Assembly: GCF_003259935.1 (NCBI RefSeq)
Contig: NZ_QLMH01000001.1
Coordinates: 1 to 35,371, forward strand
Length of the DNA stretch: 35,371 bases
Direction: 5' to 3'
Source of the DNA: Paranoxybacillus vitaminiphilus
GTDB lineage: Bacteria; Bacillota; Bacilli; Bacillales; Anoxybacillaceae
Under the pieces are notes generated by a model that was not told where the DNA came from, ran no database searches, and was given only the letters and a program-made list of their open reading frames with translations. A program made the position numbers and the translations under genes. Below, in pieces: positions 26,886 to 35,208 of this stretch; within the stretch, counting starts at the first letter, position 1, and each line of letters begins with the position of its first letter.

Positions 26886-27991
26886 AACTAAAACAGGTTA
26901 TTTTACGGCATTTGCAAATGGAGTTGAAATCTCCTTTTACAACGAGCTTTGGCTCATTTAGCACAAAAGATTTTATTTTAGTGGAAGCGATCGATGAAGA
27001 TGGAGTGTCAGGATGGGGGGAATCTGTTGCATTTCATTCTCCGTGGTACAATGAAGAAACAGTCAAGACGAACTGGCACATGTTGGAGGATTTTTTACTG
27101 CCGCTTATATTTAAGGCCCCGATTGAGCATCCAGATGAGTTGAATGAACGATTTTCTTTTATCCGCAAAAACAATATGGCAAAGTCGGCGATTGAAGGAG
27201 CGATTTGGGATTTATTTGCCAAGAAACAAAACATACCGTTAAGCAAAGCGCTTGGCGGGGAAAAGAAGGAAATTGGAGTCGGAATTAGCATTGGAATTCA
27301 AAAAAGTATCGATGATTTATTGAGAATCATTGAGAAGTATGTAACAGAAGGTTATCGGAGAATAAAAGTAAAAATTAAACCAGGATGGGATATCGAGGTT
27401 ATACGAGAAATTCGTAAACATTTTTCAGATATTCTGCTCATGGGGGATGCCAATTCCGCTTATACGTTGCAAGATATTGAGCGTTTGAAGGCGCTGGATG
27501 AATTTAATCTCATGATGATTGAACAGCCACTTGCATCAGATGACATTGTCGATCATGCGACATTGCAAGCGCAATTGCAAACGCCAATTTGTTTAGATGA
27601 AAGTATTCATTCGTATGAAGATGCGAGAAAAGCGATTCAACTTGGAAGCTGTAAAATTATTAATATTAAGATTGGCCGTGTCGGTGGTTTGACAGAAGCA
27701 AAGAAAATTCATGACTTATGCCAAAAAAACAACATTCCGGTTTGGTGCGGCGGCATGCTTGAAGCGGGAGTCGGAAGAGCGCATAATATTGCGATTACGA
27801 CATTAGAGAACTTTACAATGCCGGGTGACACAGCCGCTTCCTCACATTATTGGGAAAGAGACATCATTATACCAGAAATAACCGTCCATAATGGAATGAT
27901 TGTTGTTCCAGAAGGACCAGGTATCGGTTATGAGGTCGATCGCCGTCAAGTAGACTTGTATACCGTTTTTGCAAAAACATACAAAGCGTGA
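26882..27991 (+). CDS. N-succinylamino acid racemase / o-succinylbenzoate synthase family
   Basis: A 369-residue enolase-superfamily enzyme. The KxK base pair is in RIKVKIKPG (162, 164). Metal ligands are Asp189 (GDANSAY), Glu214 (IEQPL) and Asp239 (LDESIHS), and the second catalytic Lys263 is in IKIGRVGG. The start ATG overlaps the GNAT stop (ATGA), with AAGGAGG upstream. Family members switch between menaquinone synthesis (MenC) and racemising N-succinyl amino acids. The absence of men genes and the presence of GNAT and M20 genes argue for the racemase role in one-way D- to L-amino acid conversion. Confidence 0.86.
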   Translation: MKLKQVILRHLQMELKSPFTTSFGSFSTKDFILVEAIDEDGVSGWGESVAFHSPWYNEETVKTNWHMLEDFLLPLIFKAPIEHPDELNERFSFIRKNNMAKSAIEGAIWDLFAKKQNIPLSKALGGEKKEIGVGISIGIQKSIDDLLRIIEKYVTEGYRRIKVKIKPGWDIEVIREIRKHFSDILLMGDANSAYTLQDIERLKALDEFNLMMIEQPLASDDIVDHATLQAQLQTPICLDESIHSYEDARKAIQLGSCKIINIKIGRVGGLTEAKKIHDLCQKNNIPVWCGGMLEAGVGRAHNIAITTLENFTMPGDTAASSHYWERDIIIPEITVHNGMIVVPEGPGIGYEVDRRQVDLYTVFAKTYKA

Positions 27992-28025
27992 GCAAAGGAC
28001 AGTTAAGAAATAAAAAATGAGATAT

Positions 28026-28072
28026 AATGCCGGCGAATTGCTACGTTATGTAGTTATTCAACGGCATTTTTT
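28026..28072 (+). terminator. terminator of the D-amino acid operon
   Basis: AATGCCG (28026-28032) pairs with CGGCATT (28062-28068) around an inner CTAC/GTAG stem, followed by TTTTTT. Confidence 0.85.
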
Positions 28073-28262
28073 ATATGCTAAGGCTGTTTTCGTAAACTTT
28101 GTTCGATTACTGACGATTGAAAAACACGGAAAAAAAGCAACATTCTTTTAGAAAATAAATCATACTAGTCTTTTAACAATGCTAATTTAATTCCAGTTAG
28201 TGGAAAATTATCGGTTTTAAAAAAAAGAAAAATATCAAAATATAACAAAGAGTGATTTAGCT

Positions 28263-28484
28263 TTGAAAACAAACGGGACACCACGTTTACCAGCTGAAAT
28301 AATCGTAGACGGCAAAATAATTTCCGAAAATGTAACAGCAAAACATAATATGAGTTGGATTAAACAAGAATTGAAGAAGCGGAACTTAACTATTAATGAA
28401 GTACAATACGCAGTTGTTGGTACCAATGGACAATTATACGTTGATTGTTATAAAGATCATTTGTTGTCTTCGATAGACAAATAA
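28263..28484 (+). CDS. DUF421 C-terminal domain alone (fragment or mini-protein)
   Basis: A 73-residue product from TTG with a weak AAAGAGTGA upstream. PAEIIVDGKIISENVTAKHN, then ELKKRNLTINEVQYAVVGTNGQLYV, is the second, soluble half of YetF/DUF421 membrane proteins (pattern NGKI, DV-x-YA-x2-E-NG-x-L). The three membrane helices and first soluble half are absent, and an in-frame stop stands at 28218-28220. It is probably a relic of a spore- or membrane-linked DUF421 gene, although the frame itself is intact. The 190 bases upstream show no gene. Confidence 0.6.
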   Translation: MKTNGTPRLPAEIIVDGKIISENVTAKHNMSWIKQELKKRNLTINEVQYAVVGTNGQLYVDCYKDHLLSSIDK

Positions 28485-29091
28485 ATATACAAGATGGGCA
28501 ACAATTGGGATTTGGATGTTGCTATATGAAACGTTTTGAATATCACTATAAAGAATGCTGACGTATCCAAATTCCTTTTCTGTATCGTTGCGCTTACACA
28601 CATCACTGATTCCGAAAATATACTGTAAAGGTAAAAACTTTACTGTAATGAAAATGGTATATGGAATTGATTTGCGTGAATATTTGCAAAAAAGAACTCG
28701 CTTATCGTCTTATTTAACTGTTATTAATGTTTAAAGAATTTGGATACGGATTTCCCTTCAAGAGGACGGCTCATTAAAAGTGATAGATGTAGGAAGGACT
28801 ATATCCGTATCCGCGAAAATGATTGCGCGGTTTAGGAAAAGAGTATGAGGCTGTTTTTTGCAACATGTCCAAGAGTTAGCCCAAAAATTGTATAAGGAAT
28901 GGCAATATTATATTCATATTGATAAAGCCGAACAAATGTATAAGCGAAGGATTATGATTGGAATTCCTTAAGTGAAGAAGCAAATAAGCTGTTGACGTTG
29001 AACATTATAAGCACTTGAATAATCTTGTATATAAAGGTAGTAAAAGCGATAAGGAAAAGAAGAAAAACAAAGTATCGGGGAGGAGATGTAG
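28485..29091. other. decayed region with inverted repeats, no intact gene
   Basis: CGTATCCAAATTC (28562-28574) and GAATTTGGATACG (28736-28748) are perfect 13-bp inverted repeats. GGATACGGAT pairs again with ATCCGTATCC at 28803-28812. Around 28860-29010 broken frames read ELAQKLYKEWQYYIHIDKAE and, after a slip, LSEEANKLLTLN, so a lost gene is likely, family unknown. No ORF with a ribosome site was found. Confidence 0.5.
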
Positions 29092-30195
29092 TTGAAAATT
29101 TTAGTCATTTGGCGTTTATTAACGGTCGGAGGAGTGAATGCGGGATGGCGCAATCGAGCTATTTATTTTAAAAAGCATGGAATTACGGCTGAATTTCTTT
29201 ATTGTAAAGACCTTGGCGGGATGCATATGATGAAAGATATCGCTCCTGTATATTTAACAACGGATGAACAAGTGATTCATGAAATTTTAACGAAAAATGA
29301 TTATGATGCGATTATTGTTGTTGATACGAGTAAAGCTTATGATTGGCTGGCGAAAGCGGATTACAAAGGTCCCGTTATCATTGAAGCGCGCACTCCTGAA
29401 ATTATGAAATTAAAGCGTAATTTGGAAGGCTGCCATCAAATTCAACCGCAAAAATTTATTGTCCCCTCCCAACACCAAAAACGGGTGTTATCCATCCTAG
29501 TCAATGAATCTGCACCGATTGAAGTGATCTACAACGGTTTAGATACATCATTTTTCCGACCGCTAGAAAACGAAGAAGTCCATGTTCAAAAAGAACCGAT
29601 TGCTCCTTCTAATAAAAAAGTAGTCGCGTATATTGGCAGATTAGATGTACGGAAAAATTGGCGTCTTCTATTAAAAATAGCTGAACTAGTAAAAAAAGAG
29701 AGAGAGGATATTGAATTTTGGGTGATTGGCGGAGCTAAAAGTGTCGAACGCCAACAATTTGAAGATGAAAGGAAAAAACAGAACTTAACTGACATCATCC
29801 GATGGTTTCCCGTTGTTCCTTACCATGAGATGCCGCATGTTTATGCAAAAATTAGACAGTCCGGCGGATGTACCGTCGCAACCACGAGGGCAGAATCTTT
29901 CGGTAATACGTTTATCGAATCGATGGCATGCGGCGTTCCAGTGGTGGCACCTAATGTTTCTTCTATTCCAGAAATTGTAACAGATAAAAAAACAGGATAC
30001 TTATTCCGAGAAGAGCATATTAGAGGAGCAGCGGAACAAATTTATCGGATTGTCGATCATCAAGAGCGATATGAAAAACTTTCAAAATCAGCTCGAGAGC
30101 GTGTTGAACAAATGTTTTCCATTTCCCATTGTGCGAATAGATATATTGAAGTTTTGCAAGAAGTAACAAGGAAGGGGACGGAGGATGAATCCTAA
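29092..30195 (+). CDS. GT4-family glycosyltransferase
   Basis: A 367-residue GT-B fold enzyme from TTG, with GGGGAGGAG 5 bases upstream. The C-terminal half shows VVAYIGRLDVRKNWRLLLKI and the donor-site block RAESFGNTFIESMACGVPVV (E-x7-E), followed by PNVSSIPEIVTDKKTGYLF. The N-terminal half is short, with KILVIWRLLTVGGVNAGWRN. It transfers a sugar from a nucleotide-sugar to an unknown acceptor. Its stop lies 11 bases inside the next gene, so they are coupled. Bacillus spore-coat operons also pair a glycosyltransferase (CotSA) with a kinase-fold protein (CotS), a parallel worth noting but not a homology claim. Confidence 0.85.
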   Translation: MKILVIWRLLTVGGVNAGWRNRAIYFKKHGITAEFLYCKDLGGMHMMKDIAPVYLTTDEQVIHEILTKNDYDAIIVVDTSKAYDWLAKADYKGPVIIEARTPEIMKLKRNLEGCHQIQPQKFIVPSQHQKRVLSILVNESAPIEVIYNGLDTSFFRPLENEEVHVQKEPIAPSNKKVVAYIGRLDVRKNWRLLLKIAELVKKEREDIEFWVIGGAKSVERQQFEDERKKQNLTDIIRWFPVVPYHEMPHVYAKIRQSGGCTVATTRAESFGNTFIESMACGVPVVAPNVSSIPEIVTDKKTGYLFREEHIRGAAEQIYRIVDHQERYEKLSKSARERVEQMFSISHCANRYIEVLQEVTRKGTEDES

Positions 30196-30964
30196 ACAGT
30201 ATCACAAACTTTTTGAAAGCAAAACGAATAACGCGCATTTCATTACATTCGATAATAATGAAAATTACGTTGTAAAATTGTTTAAAGGAACAGAAGAGAA
30301 AGCATTAATTAATGAATGGCTTGCCTATTGCTTAGCCCGGTATATGGAATTGCCGGTTGCCCCATCGTGTTTAGTAGAGATGCCTAAAGAGTTTATTGAT
30401 ACGATTCCAAATAGTGATCAATTTCAATATACGGTGAAACAATTTGCGAGTAAATATATAGAAAATAGTATAAATGCACATGAAGCAACCATTAAAAACA
30501 TCATCAATCATAATGACCTTGCCGGAATTATCGTGTTTGACTATTGGTTATGTAATACCGATCGGACACGAAAAAATGTGTTATTGCAAGAGCGGGAAGA
30601 AGGCAGTTATTTTTTATGGATCATTGATCATGCTGAAATATTCGGTTCATTTTCTTGGATAACGAACGATCTTCATCACCTTCCGCAAAAAATCATGAAA
30701 AGTGCTACCCATGAAATGATGGCGCAATTTATTACAGATGAAGAAGACTTTAAAAAGCAAGTTAAACTTATTCAAACCATCCCCATACAACTATTAGAAG
30801 AAATTCTTTTACTGATTCCTTGTGACTGGCATTTATCTCTTGAAGAACAAGAGGAAATCATCAAAGTGCTTATTTACAGACGAGAACAAGTATTGCCGAT
30901 GTTAATCGAAAAGTTTATTAAAAAAGTGCATCGTCCTATCCGGAACTCACAAATAGTTCGATAA
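30185..30964 (+). CDS. HipA-like kinase-fold protein
   Basis: A 259-residue soluble protein with GGGGACGGAGG just before the ATG. HFITFDNNENYVVKLFKG provides a strand with the ATP-site Lys, then FDYWLCNTDRTRKNVLLQ (catalytic-loop type, with Asn) and LWIIDHAEIFG (DFG-like Asp). These fit the HipA-like kinase group (HipA_2-type) found in Bacillaceae. It is overlapped by 11 bases by the glycosyltransferase gene, so both products probably act together. No HipB-type partner is adjacent, so a toxin role is unlikely. The substrate is unknown. Confidence 0.68.
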   Translation: MNPKQYHKLFESKTNNAHFITFDNNENYVVKLFKGTEEKALINEWLAYCLARYMELPVAPSCLVEMPKEFIDTIPNSDQFQYTVKQFASKYIENSINAHEATIKNIINHNDLAGIIVFDYWLCNTDRTRKNVLLQEREEGSYFLWIIDHAEIFGSFSWITNDLHHLPQKIMKSATHEMMAQFITDEEDFKKQVKLIQTIPIQLLEEILLLIPCDWHLSLEEQEEIIKVLIYRREQVLPMLIEKFIKKVHRPIRNSQIVR

Positions 30965-31119
30965 TCTCCTTAGTCAACGAGTTCCAAGCGATGTTTTTGT
31001 GTTACTTGCTTTTTATTGGCATATAGAATTATCGTTTTTGTTTTTTGAAGCAGGGAGAGGAAGTTGTTCTTTATTTTATAGGCTATTTGTTCATTCATTA
31101 AGTGAGCTATGAATGCAGT

Positions 31120-31150
31120 AAAAAAGAGGAGATTAATTCTCCTCTTTTTC
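31120..31150. terminator. bidirectional terminator between converging genes
   Basis: AAAAAGAGGAGA/TCTCCTCTTTTT, a near-perfect palindrome with a TTAAT loop. It serves the HipA-like gene from the left and the DUF5667 gene from the right, and it covers the latter's stop codon. The stretch 30965-31119 holds no supported gene. Confidence 0.8.
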
Positions 31151-32518
31151 ATCTTCATGCTTCTGTTCTTCCGCTTTTTTTGTTTCTTCGTGTTGTTTTC
31201 TCACTTCTTCACGTTGTTGTTCTTTCGCTTTTTTTATTTCTTCACGCTGTATTTCATGCTGTTTTTTCCGTTCTTCACGTTTCTGTTCTTCGGCTTTTTT
31301 CGCTTCTTCACGCTGTTTTTCGTGTTGCTTTTTCCATTCTTCATGTTTCTGTTCTTCGGCTTTTTTCATTTCTTCACGCTGTATTTCATGTTGCTCTTTC
31401 CGTTCTTCACGCTTTTGTTCTTCTGCTTCTTTTGTATAGCTGTTATTATTATCGTTACCTAACTGCTTTGTTTCGTCGTTTTCTTGTTTACTAGAAATTT
31501 TTTTATGTATCTGTTTTGTTACTTTATCGATTTTTTCAGTTGTTTCTTCCATCGTTTTTTCTTGCTCATCAGCTAGATGATCTTGAATGTTTGCCAATTC
31601 TTTTTCATACTCTTCTTGGCTAAGTTCGCCAGATGCTAGTTTTTTTTCTAGCTCATCGATTTTTTTCGCCGTTTTTAACTCTTTCTGTTGAAGTTTTGCC
31701 AGTTTTTTATTCATTTTCTTTTCTAGCTTTTCTTGCGCTTTCGCAATGTTTTCTGCGAGAGCTTCTTTTGCCCTAGGGTTTTCAATTTTTTCTAAAGCCG
31801 CTTGCAAGGCTAAAATGTTTTGCGAGAGCTTTTCCTCTAACTGTTGATGGATTGAATCCATTTCAGCAGTTGAATGATCTGTTTGTTCATTTGTTGCTGT
31901 ATTTGTTTCTTTTTCCGCGGCTTCATCATTTACAGGATTTTGTTCTTTCGCAGTTTCCTCTTGCGGCATTTCTTCATACTTATCCATAGCGAATTCTTGT
32001 TGCTCTAACGCTTTTTCAAGAACCTCTTTAGCTAATTCCTCCTCGCCTTGAGTAAGTAGTGCTTCTGCCTCAGTGATGCGCTCTTGAGCAAATTTTGCAA
32101 GCAACTCTGCTTTTTCAACATCATCAAATGTTAACGCTAACCGAATTTTTTCTGTCATCGTTTTTAAGAAGTAAAAGAAATCACCCGGAAGAAGAGGAGA
32201 CGTTTCTTTACTATTATCATTGATACTTGTTTTCGTTTGCTGTTCTGCTCCTAATGTTTCGTCTGAAGAAGATTCTGCTTTTTCATTATCAGTTGTTGAA
32301 TCTTCTGGGGCAACCTCAGTTGTCGTGATTTTTGGAGATGTTTCAACGGCTTCTGTAGTGCCTGTTGTTGTGTTTTCTTCGACAATGGTTGTGCTGTTAG
32401 TTTGTGTCACTGATTCATTCTCATTTGCGTATACATTATCTGTTCCAAGTGTTAGAGAGAATGCTGCTGTGATGATCCCAGTTGCCAGGACATTGCGAAT
32501 GTTTTTGTCAAACTTCAT
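31133..32518 (-). CDS. secreted DUF5667-domain coiled-coil protein
   Basis: A 461-residue exported protein. The start was set at the ATG of MKFDKNIRNV (32518), with AGGGGGAT 8 bases upstream; an earlier ATG at 32554 lacks one. The signal peptide ends near NVYA-NE (about residue 31). A Thr/Ser/Glu-rich linker follows, then the DUF5667 block PLLPGDFFYFLKTMTEKIRL with LLAKFAQERITEAEALL. Long charged helices come next, and the last 98 residues are tandem repeats of KKAEEQKREERKKQHEIQRE type. DUF5667 proteins are extracellular or wall-associated with unknown function. Monocistronic and highly charged; probably an extended coiled coil. Confidence 0.82.
   Translation of the reverse strand: MKFDKNIRNVLATGIITAAFSLTLGTDNVYANENESVTQTNSTTIVEENTTTGTTEAVETSPKITTTEVAPEDSTTDNEKAESSSDETLGAEQQTKTSINDNSKETSPLLPGDFFYFLKTMTEKIRLALTFDDVEKAELLAKFAQERITEAEALLTQGEEELAKEVLEKALEQQEFAMDKYEEMPQEETAKEQNPVNDEAAEKETNTATNEQTDHSTAEMDSIHQQLEEKLSQNILALQAALEKIENPRAKEALAENIAKAQEKLEKKMNKKLAKLQQKELKTAKKIDELEKKLASGELSQEEYEKELANIQDHLADEQEKTMEETTEKIDKVTKQIHKKISSKQENDETKQLGNDNNNSYTKEAEEQKREERKEQHEIQREEMKKAEEQKHEEWKKQHEKQREEAKKAEEQKREERKKQHEIQREEIKKAKEQQREEVRKQHEETKKAEEQKHEDEKEEN
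31136..31429 (-). repeat. 66-bp coding tandem repeats at the end of the DUF5667 gene
   Basis: Three full 22-residue units (66 bases) plus shortened units of 18 and 15 residues encode the charged tail. DNA copies are close to identical in parts, so copy number may vary between strains. Confidence 0.85.
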
Positions 32519-32724
32519 ATTTGTTATCCCCCTATATCGTTTTTGTTGCTTCACTAATATGTATTCGCTATCGTTTCTTTCGTTTTGTCCGAAAGCGATA
32601 GAAATTTTTTATGATTTGGGGGAATGAAAAGGAACCTGTCTTACTTACACTTTATTTAGACGGAGAAAAACTTAAAAAATGTTAGCGATGCGTTTACTGA
32701 TTTCTTTTAATGAATAAGAAAAAG

Positions 32725-32826
32725 GGCTGACCCAAGTGTCTGACCTCACATGCATTTCACAATATATAGTTCATTCTATATATTGTGTTGCGGAGTCTGA
32801 CACTTTCTTTTGGGCCAGCCTCTTTT
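32725..32826. repeat. large three-part hairpin, MITE-like or extended terminator
   Basis: GGCTGACCCAA (32725-32735) pairs with TTGGGCCAGCC (32810-32820), AGTGTCTGAC with GTCTGACACT, and ACAATATATAG (32759-32769) with CTATATATTGT (32776-32786). All are nested in one axis of about 96 bases. It lies between the actP stop and the DUF5667 start. Length and nested arms exceed a normal terminator and suggest a small non-autonomous repeat, though it may also end the actP transcript. Confidence 0.7.
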
Positions 32827-32833
32827 CATTTGA

Positions 32834-34378
32834 TTAGTTCGCAGCTTCTTTAATCGCTGTATTAGCTTTGACAAGAATTTCGTCAAACTTTTTGTCATCT
32901 TCTCTCTTAGAAGAAACGAGCGTACCAACAATCGCACCGATGAAGCCTAATGGTATGGAGACAATACCAGGGTTTGCGAGCTTGAAAAGCGGTTCCCCGA
33001 CAAGAATCGCAGCACCAGCTTGTGGTGACCATACATTTGGACTCAGTGCTACTAGAAGTAAGGAGCTTAATAATCCGACAAGCATACCTGTTACGGCGCC
33101 TGTGGTGTTAAAACGTCTCCAGAAAATAGTTAAAAGGATAATTGGCAGGTTCGCGCTTGCAGCCACTGCAAATGCTAAAGCTACAAGGAAAGCAACGTTC
33201 ATTTTTTGGGCAAACAGCGCTAAAAGAATCGATAATACAGCAACTCCTATAGAAGCCCAGCGAGCGGCAAGCATCTGTTCTTTTTCGGTCGCCTGGCCGC
33301 GGCGGACAATATGGCTATAGAAATCATGAGCAAATGCAGACGCAGCGGATAATACGAGACCGGCAACAACCGCTAAAATAGTCGCGAACGCAACCGCTGA
33401 AACGAATGCGAATAAGAAATCTCCGCCTAATACTTCGGCTAATAAAGGTGCAGCCATATTTCCGGCAGGATTGGCTTCAACAATTTTGTCATAACCGACA
33501 AACGCTGCAGCCCCGAATCCTAAGAAAATGGTCATAACATAAAATAAACCGATGATCCATGTAGCATATACGACAGATTTGCGTGCAGTTGGTGCATCTT
33601 TTACTGTGAAGAAACGAATTAAAATATGAGGAAGTCCTGCTGTACCTAAGACGAGAGCTAAATTAAGCGATATTGTATCGAGCGGATCTTTAAACTTGTT
33701 GCCTGGATTGAGGAACGCTTCACCTAATGGAGTTGCTGTTTTTACTTCATTGAACATTTTAACAACGTTAAAGTCGAATTTAGCAAACACTATGGCAGAG
33801 ATAATGAATGTGCCTACCATTAGTAGCACGGCTTTAATAATTTGCACCCAGCTTGTAGCTGTCATTCCGCCAAATACAACATAGATTGTCATTAATGTAC
33901 CTACAATGAGAACGGAATACACATAATCAATGCCCAGTAAAAGTTTGATGAGGCCGCCTGCGCCGACAAGCTGCGCGATCATATAGAAAATGGAAATGGA
34001 AATCGTGTTTAAAGCTGCAACCCCGCGTACTTTTTTATCATCAAAACGAGCGGCAATCATATCAGCCATTGTATATTTGCCAAGATTGCGAAGAGGTTCC
34101 GCGACAATATATAAAACGACTAGATAAGCAACGAGGAAACCAATGCTGTAGAAGAAGCCGTCAAACCCGGATAAGGCAATCATTCCGGCAATTCCCAGAA
34201 ATGATGCGGCTGACATATAGTCACCGGCAATGGCTAAGCCGTTTTGCCAGCCTGTTAACCCGCCGCCCGCTGTATAAAACTCGCTCGTTGTTTTTGTCTT
34301 TTTAGAAGCGAAGTAAGTAATAATAAGCGTCAGCGCGACAATGGCAAGAAACAATAAGAATGCTAATACGTTCATCAT
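32834..34378 (-). CDS. actP: sodium:solute symporter, ActP-like (acetate/short-chain acid uptake)
   Basis: A 514-residue SSS-family transporter with about 13 membrane helices. SEFYTAGGGLTGWQNGLAIAGDYMSAASFLG is the ActP/YwcA signature region, shown here only as SEFYTAGGGLTGWQNGLAI and GDYMSAASFLG. GTAGLPHILIRFFTVKDAPT and FATILAVVAGLVLSAASAFA are further family blocks. The start has AGGAGG 6 bases upstream and overlaps the DUF485 stop (ATGA). DUF485-ActP pairs import acetate or related monocarboxylates with Na+ or H+. The palindromic cre site upstream implies repression on preferred sugars. The exact substrate (acetate, propionate, pyruvate) is inferred. Confidence 0.88.
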   Translation of the reverse strand: MMNVLAFLLFLAIVALTLIITYFASKKTKTTSEFYTAGGGLTGWQNGLAIAGDYMSAASFLGIAGMIALSGFDGFFYSIGFLVAYLVVLYIVAEPLRNLGKYTMADMIAARFDDKKVRGVAALNTISISIFYMIAQLVGAGGLIKLLLGIDYVYSVLIVGTLMTIYVVFGGMTATSWVQIIKAVLLMVGTFIISAIVFAKFDFNVVKMFNEVKTATPLGEAFLNPGNKFKDPLDTISLNLALVLGTAGLPHILIRFFTVKDAPTARKSVVYATWIIGLFYVMTIFLGFGAAAFVGYDKIVEANPAGNMAAPLLAEVLGGDFLFAFVSAVAFATILAVVAGLVLSAASAFAHDFYSHIVRRGQATEKEQMLAARWASIGVAVLSILLALFAQKMNVAFLVALAFAVAASANLPIILLTIFWRRFNTTGAVTGMLVGLLSSLLLVALSPNVWSPQAGAAILVGEPLFKLANPGIVSIPLGFIGAIVGTLVSSKREDDKKFDEILVKANTAIKEAAN

Positions 34379-34731
34379 CCTTCGCCTCCTTTACTAACTT
34401 CTTGTTTAATTTTTTCCACTAATTCATCAAATTTAGCGGCACGTTTTGAGTAAAGGCTGCAAAGGGTCCAAGTCATGATAAATTGAGCAAACGCAAAGAT
34501 CCAAGCCCAGCTAATCGAACCGATTGCTGGATTGTTTAACACTTTAGAATAAGAAGTCAAAATCGGAAGAGTAAAATAAAATGCCAAAAAGAATAAGGTA
34601 AAAGGGAAAATAAAATTTCTTTTTGCCTTCATTAAATGTTGAAAAGATGCCGACTGAACAATTTTTGTGTAGTCCAGCGATGTTTGTTGTTGACGAGTAG
34701 TTTGTTGCAATGATCTTTCTTGCATTCCCAT
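34375..34731 (-). CDS. DUF485 membrane protein, partner of ActP
   Basis: A 118-residue protein with two membrane helices. FQHLMKAKRNFIFPFTLFFL, then ILTSYSKVLNNPAIGSIS and AWIFAFAQFIMTWTLCSLY, is the DUF485 pattern (YjcH/YwcB). A basic N-terminal tail of about 35 residues is longer than usual. The start has AAGGAGG 8 bases upstream. It is translationally coupled to actP by a 4-base overlap and is thought to support symporter function. Confidence 0.9.
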   Translation of the reverse strand: MGMQERSLQQTTRQQQTSLDYTKIVQSASFQHLMKAKRNFIFPFTLFFLAFYFTLPILTSYSKVLNNPAIGSISWAWIFAFAQFIMTWTLCSLYSKRAAKFDELVEKIKQEVSKGGEG

Positions 34732-34763
34732 ACATGTAACCTCCTTTATAATGTTTATATTTT

Positions 34764-34777
34764 AGAAAGCGCTTTCG
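34764..34777 (-). promoter_or_regulatory. palindromic cre site of the DUF485-actP operon
   Basis: CGAAAGCGCTTTCT on the - strand, with a perfect GAAAGCGCTTTC core, close to the ideal CcpA site. It lies about 35 bases before the DUF485 start, overlapping the promoter region (AT-rich TAAAATATAAA follows), so repression is expected. Confidence 0.8.
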
Positions 34778-35208
34778 AAAAACCCCCTCCCTTTTTTCAG
34801 TTCACAATTTTGTCACAACTCCATTATATATTTATCAGAAAAATTTGTAAATTACAAAATTTATTTTCATCATAAACATGTTGAAAACGAGTTTTTCTAT
34901 TTTGCGATTTGAAAAACAAGATTTAATCTTTTCTCTTTTTATGACATGTGGAACGATTAAACGTATGCGTTTTTCATAGCTGTAAGATTTGTTTGCACGA
35001 GTAACGGACTCATATTAAGGTATTTTTTACGATTCATTATTGTTAAGAAAATTTTTAAAAAATGTGTTGATTTTTGTCGTTTTGTGCGTTAAAGTTTAAA
35101 ACGGTAAACGCATAAAAGTATAAAAGTATTTAAGGAGAGAGGAAGTAAAAGATACTTTACCAATTTGTAAGAGATAAAACAGAAAAGCAACAAGGAGAGA
35201 CCATCTGT
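34778..35208 (+). promoter_or_regulatory. divergent intergenic region with promoter for the permease gene
   Basis: No gene in about 430 bases. On +, TTGATT (35067-35072) and TAAAGT (35090-35095) are 17 bases apart. A leader of about 110 bases follows with AAGGAGAGAGG at 35132 but no clear peptide, then the permease ribosome site AAGGAGAGA at 35192. The rest is AT-rich. Confidence 0.45.

Noticed and set aside
28081-28160. AAGGCTGTTTTCGTAAAC stretch, possibly an IS terminal repeat
   Set aside because: No matching opposite end or transposase was found in the window.
30185-30964. HipA-like gene as a HipBA toxin
   Set aside because: No HTH antitoxin is adjacent and the gene is coupled to a glycosyltransferase.
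30970-31158. 62-codon leftward ORF between the HipA-like and DUF5667 genes
   Set aside because: Its start lies within the DUF5667 gene and terminator, no ribosome site, no family.
31136-31429. Regular repeats considered as a CRISPR array
   Set aside because: The units are contiguous, in frame and encode protein; there are no unique spacers.
31102-31494. Two rightward ORFs rich in Phe, Leu and Val opposite the DUF5667 repeats
   Set aside because: They are antisense shadows of the Glu/Lys-rich repeat coding sequence.
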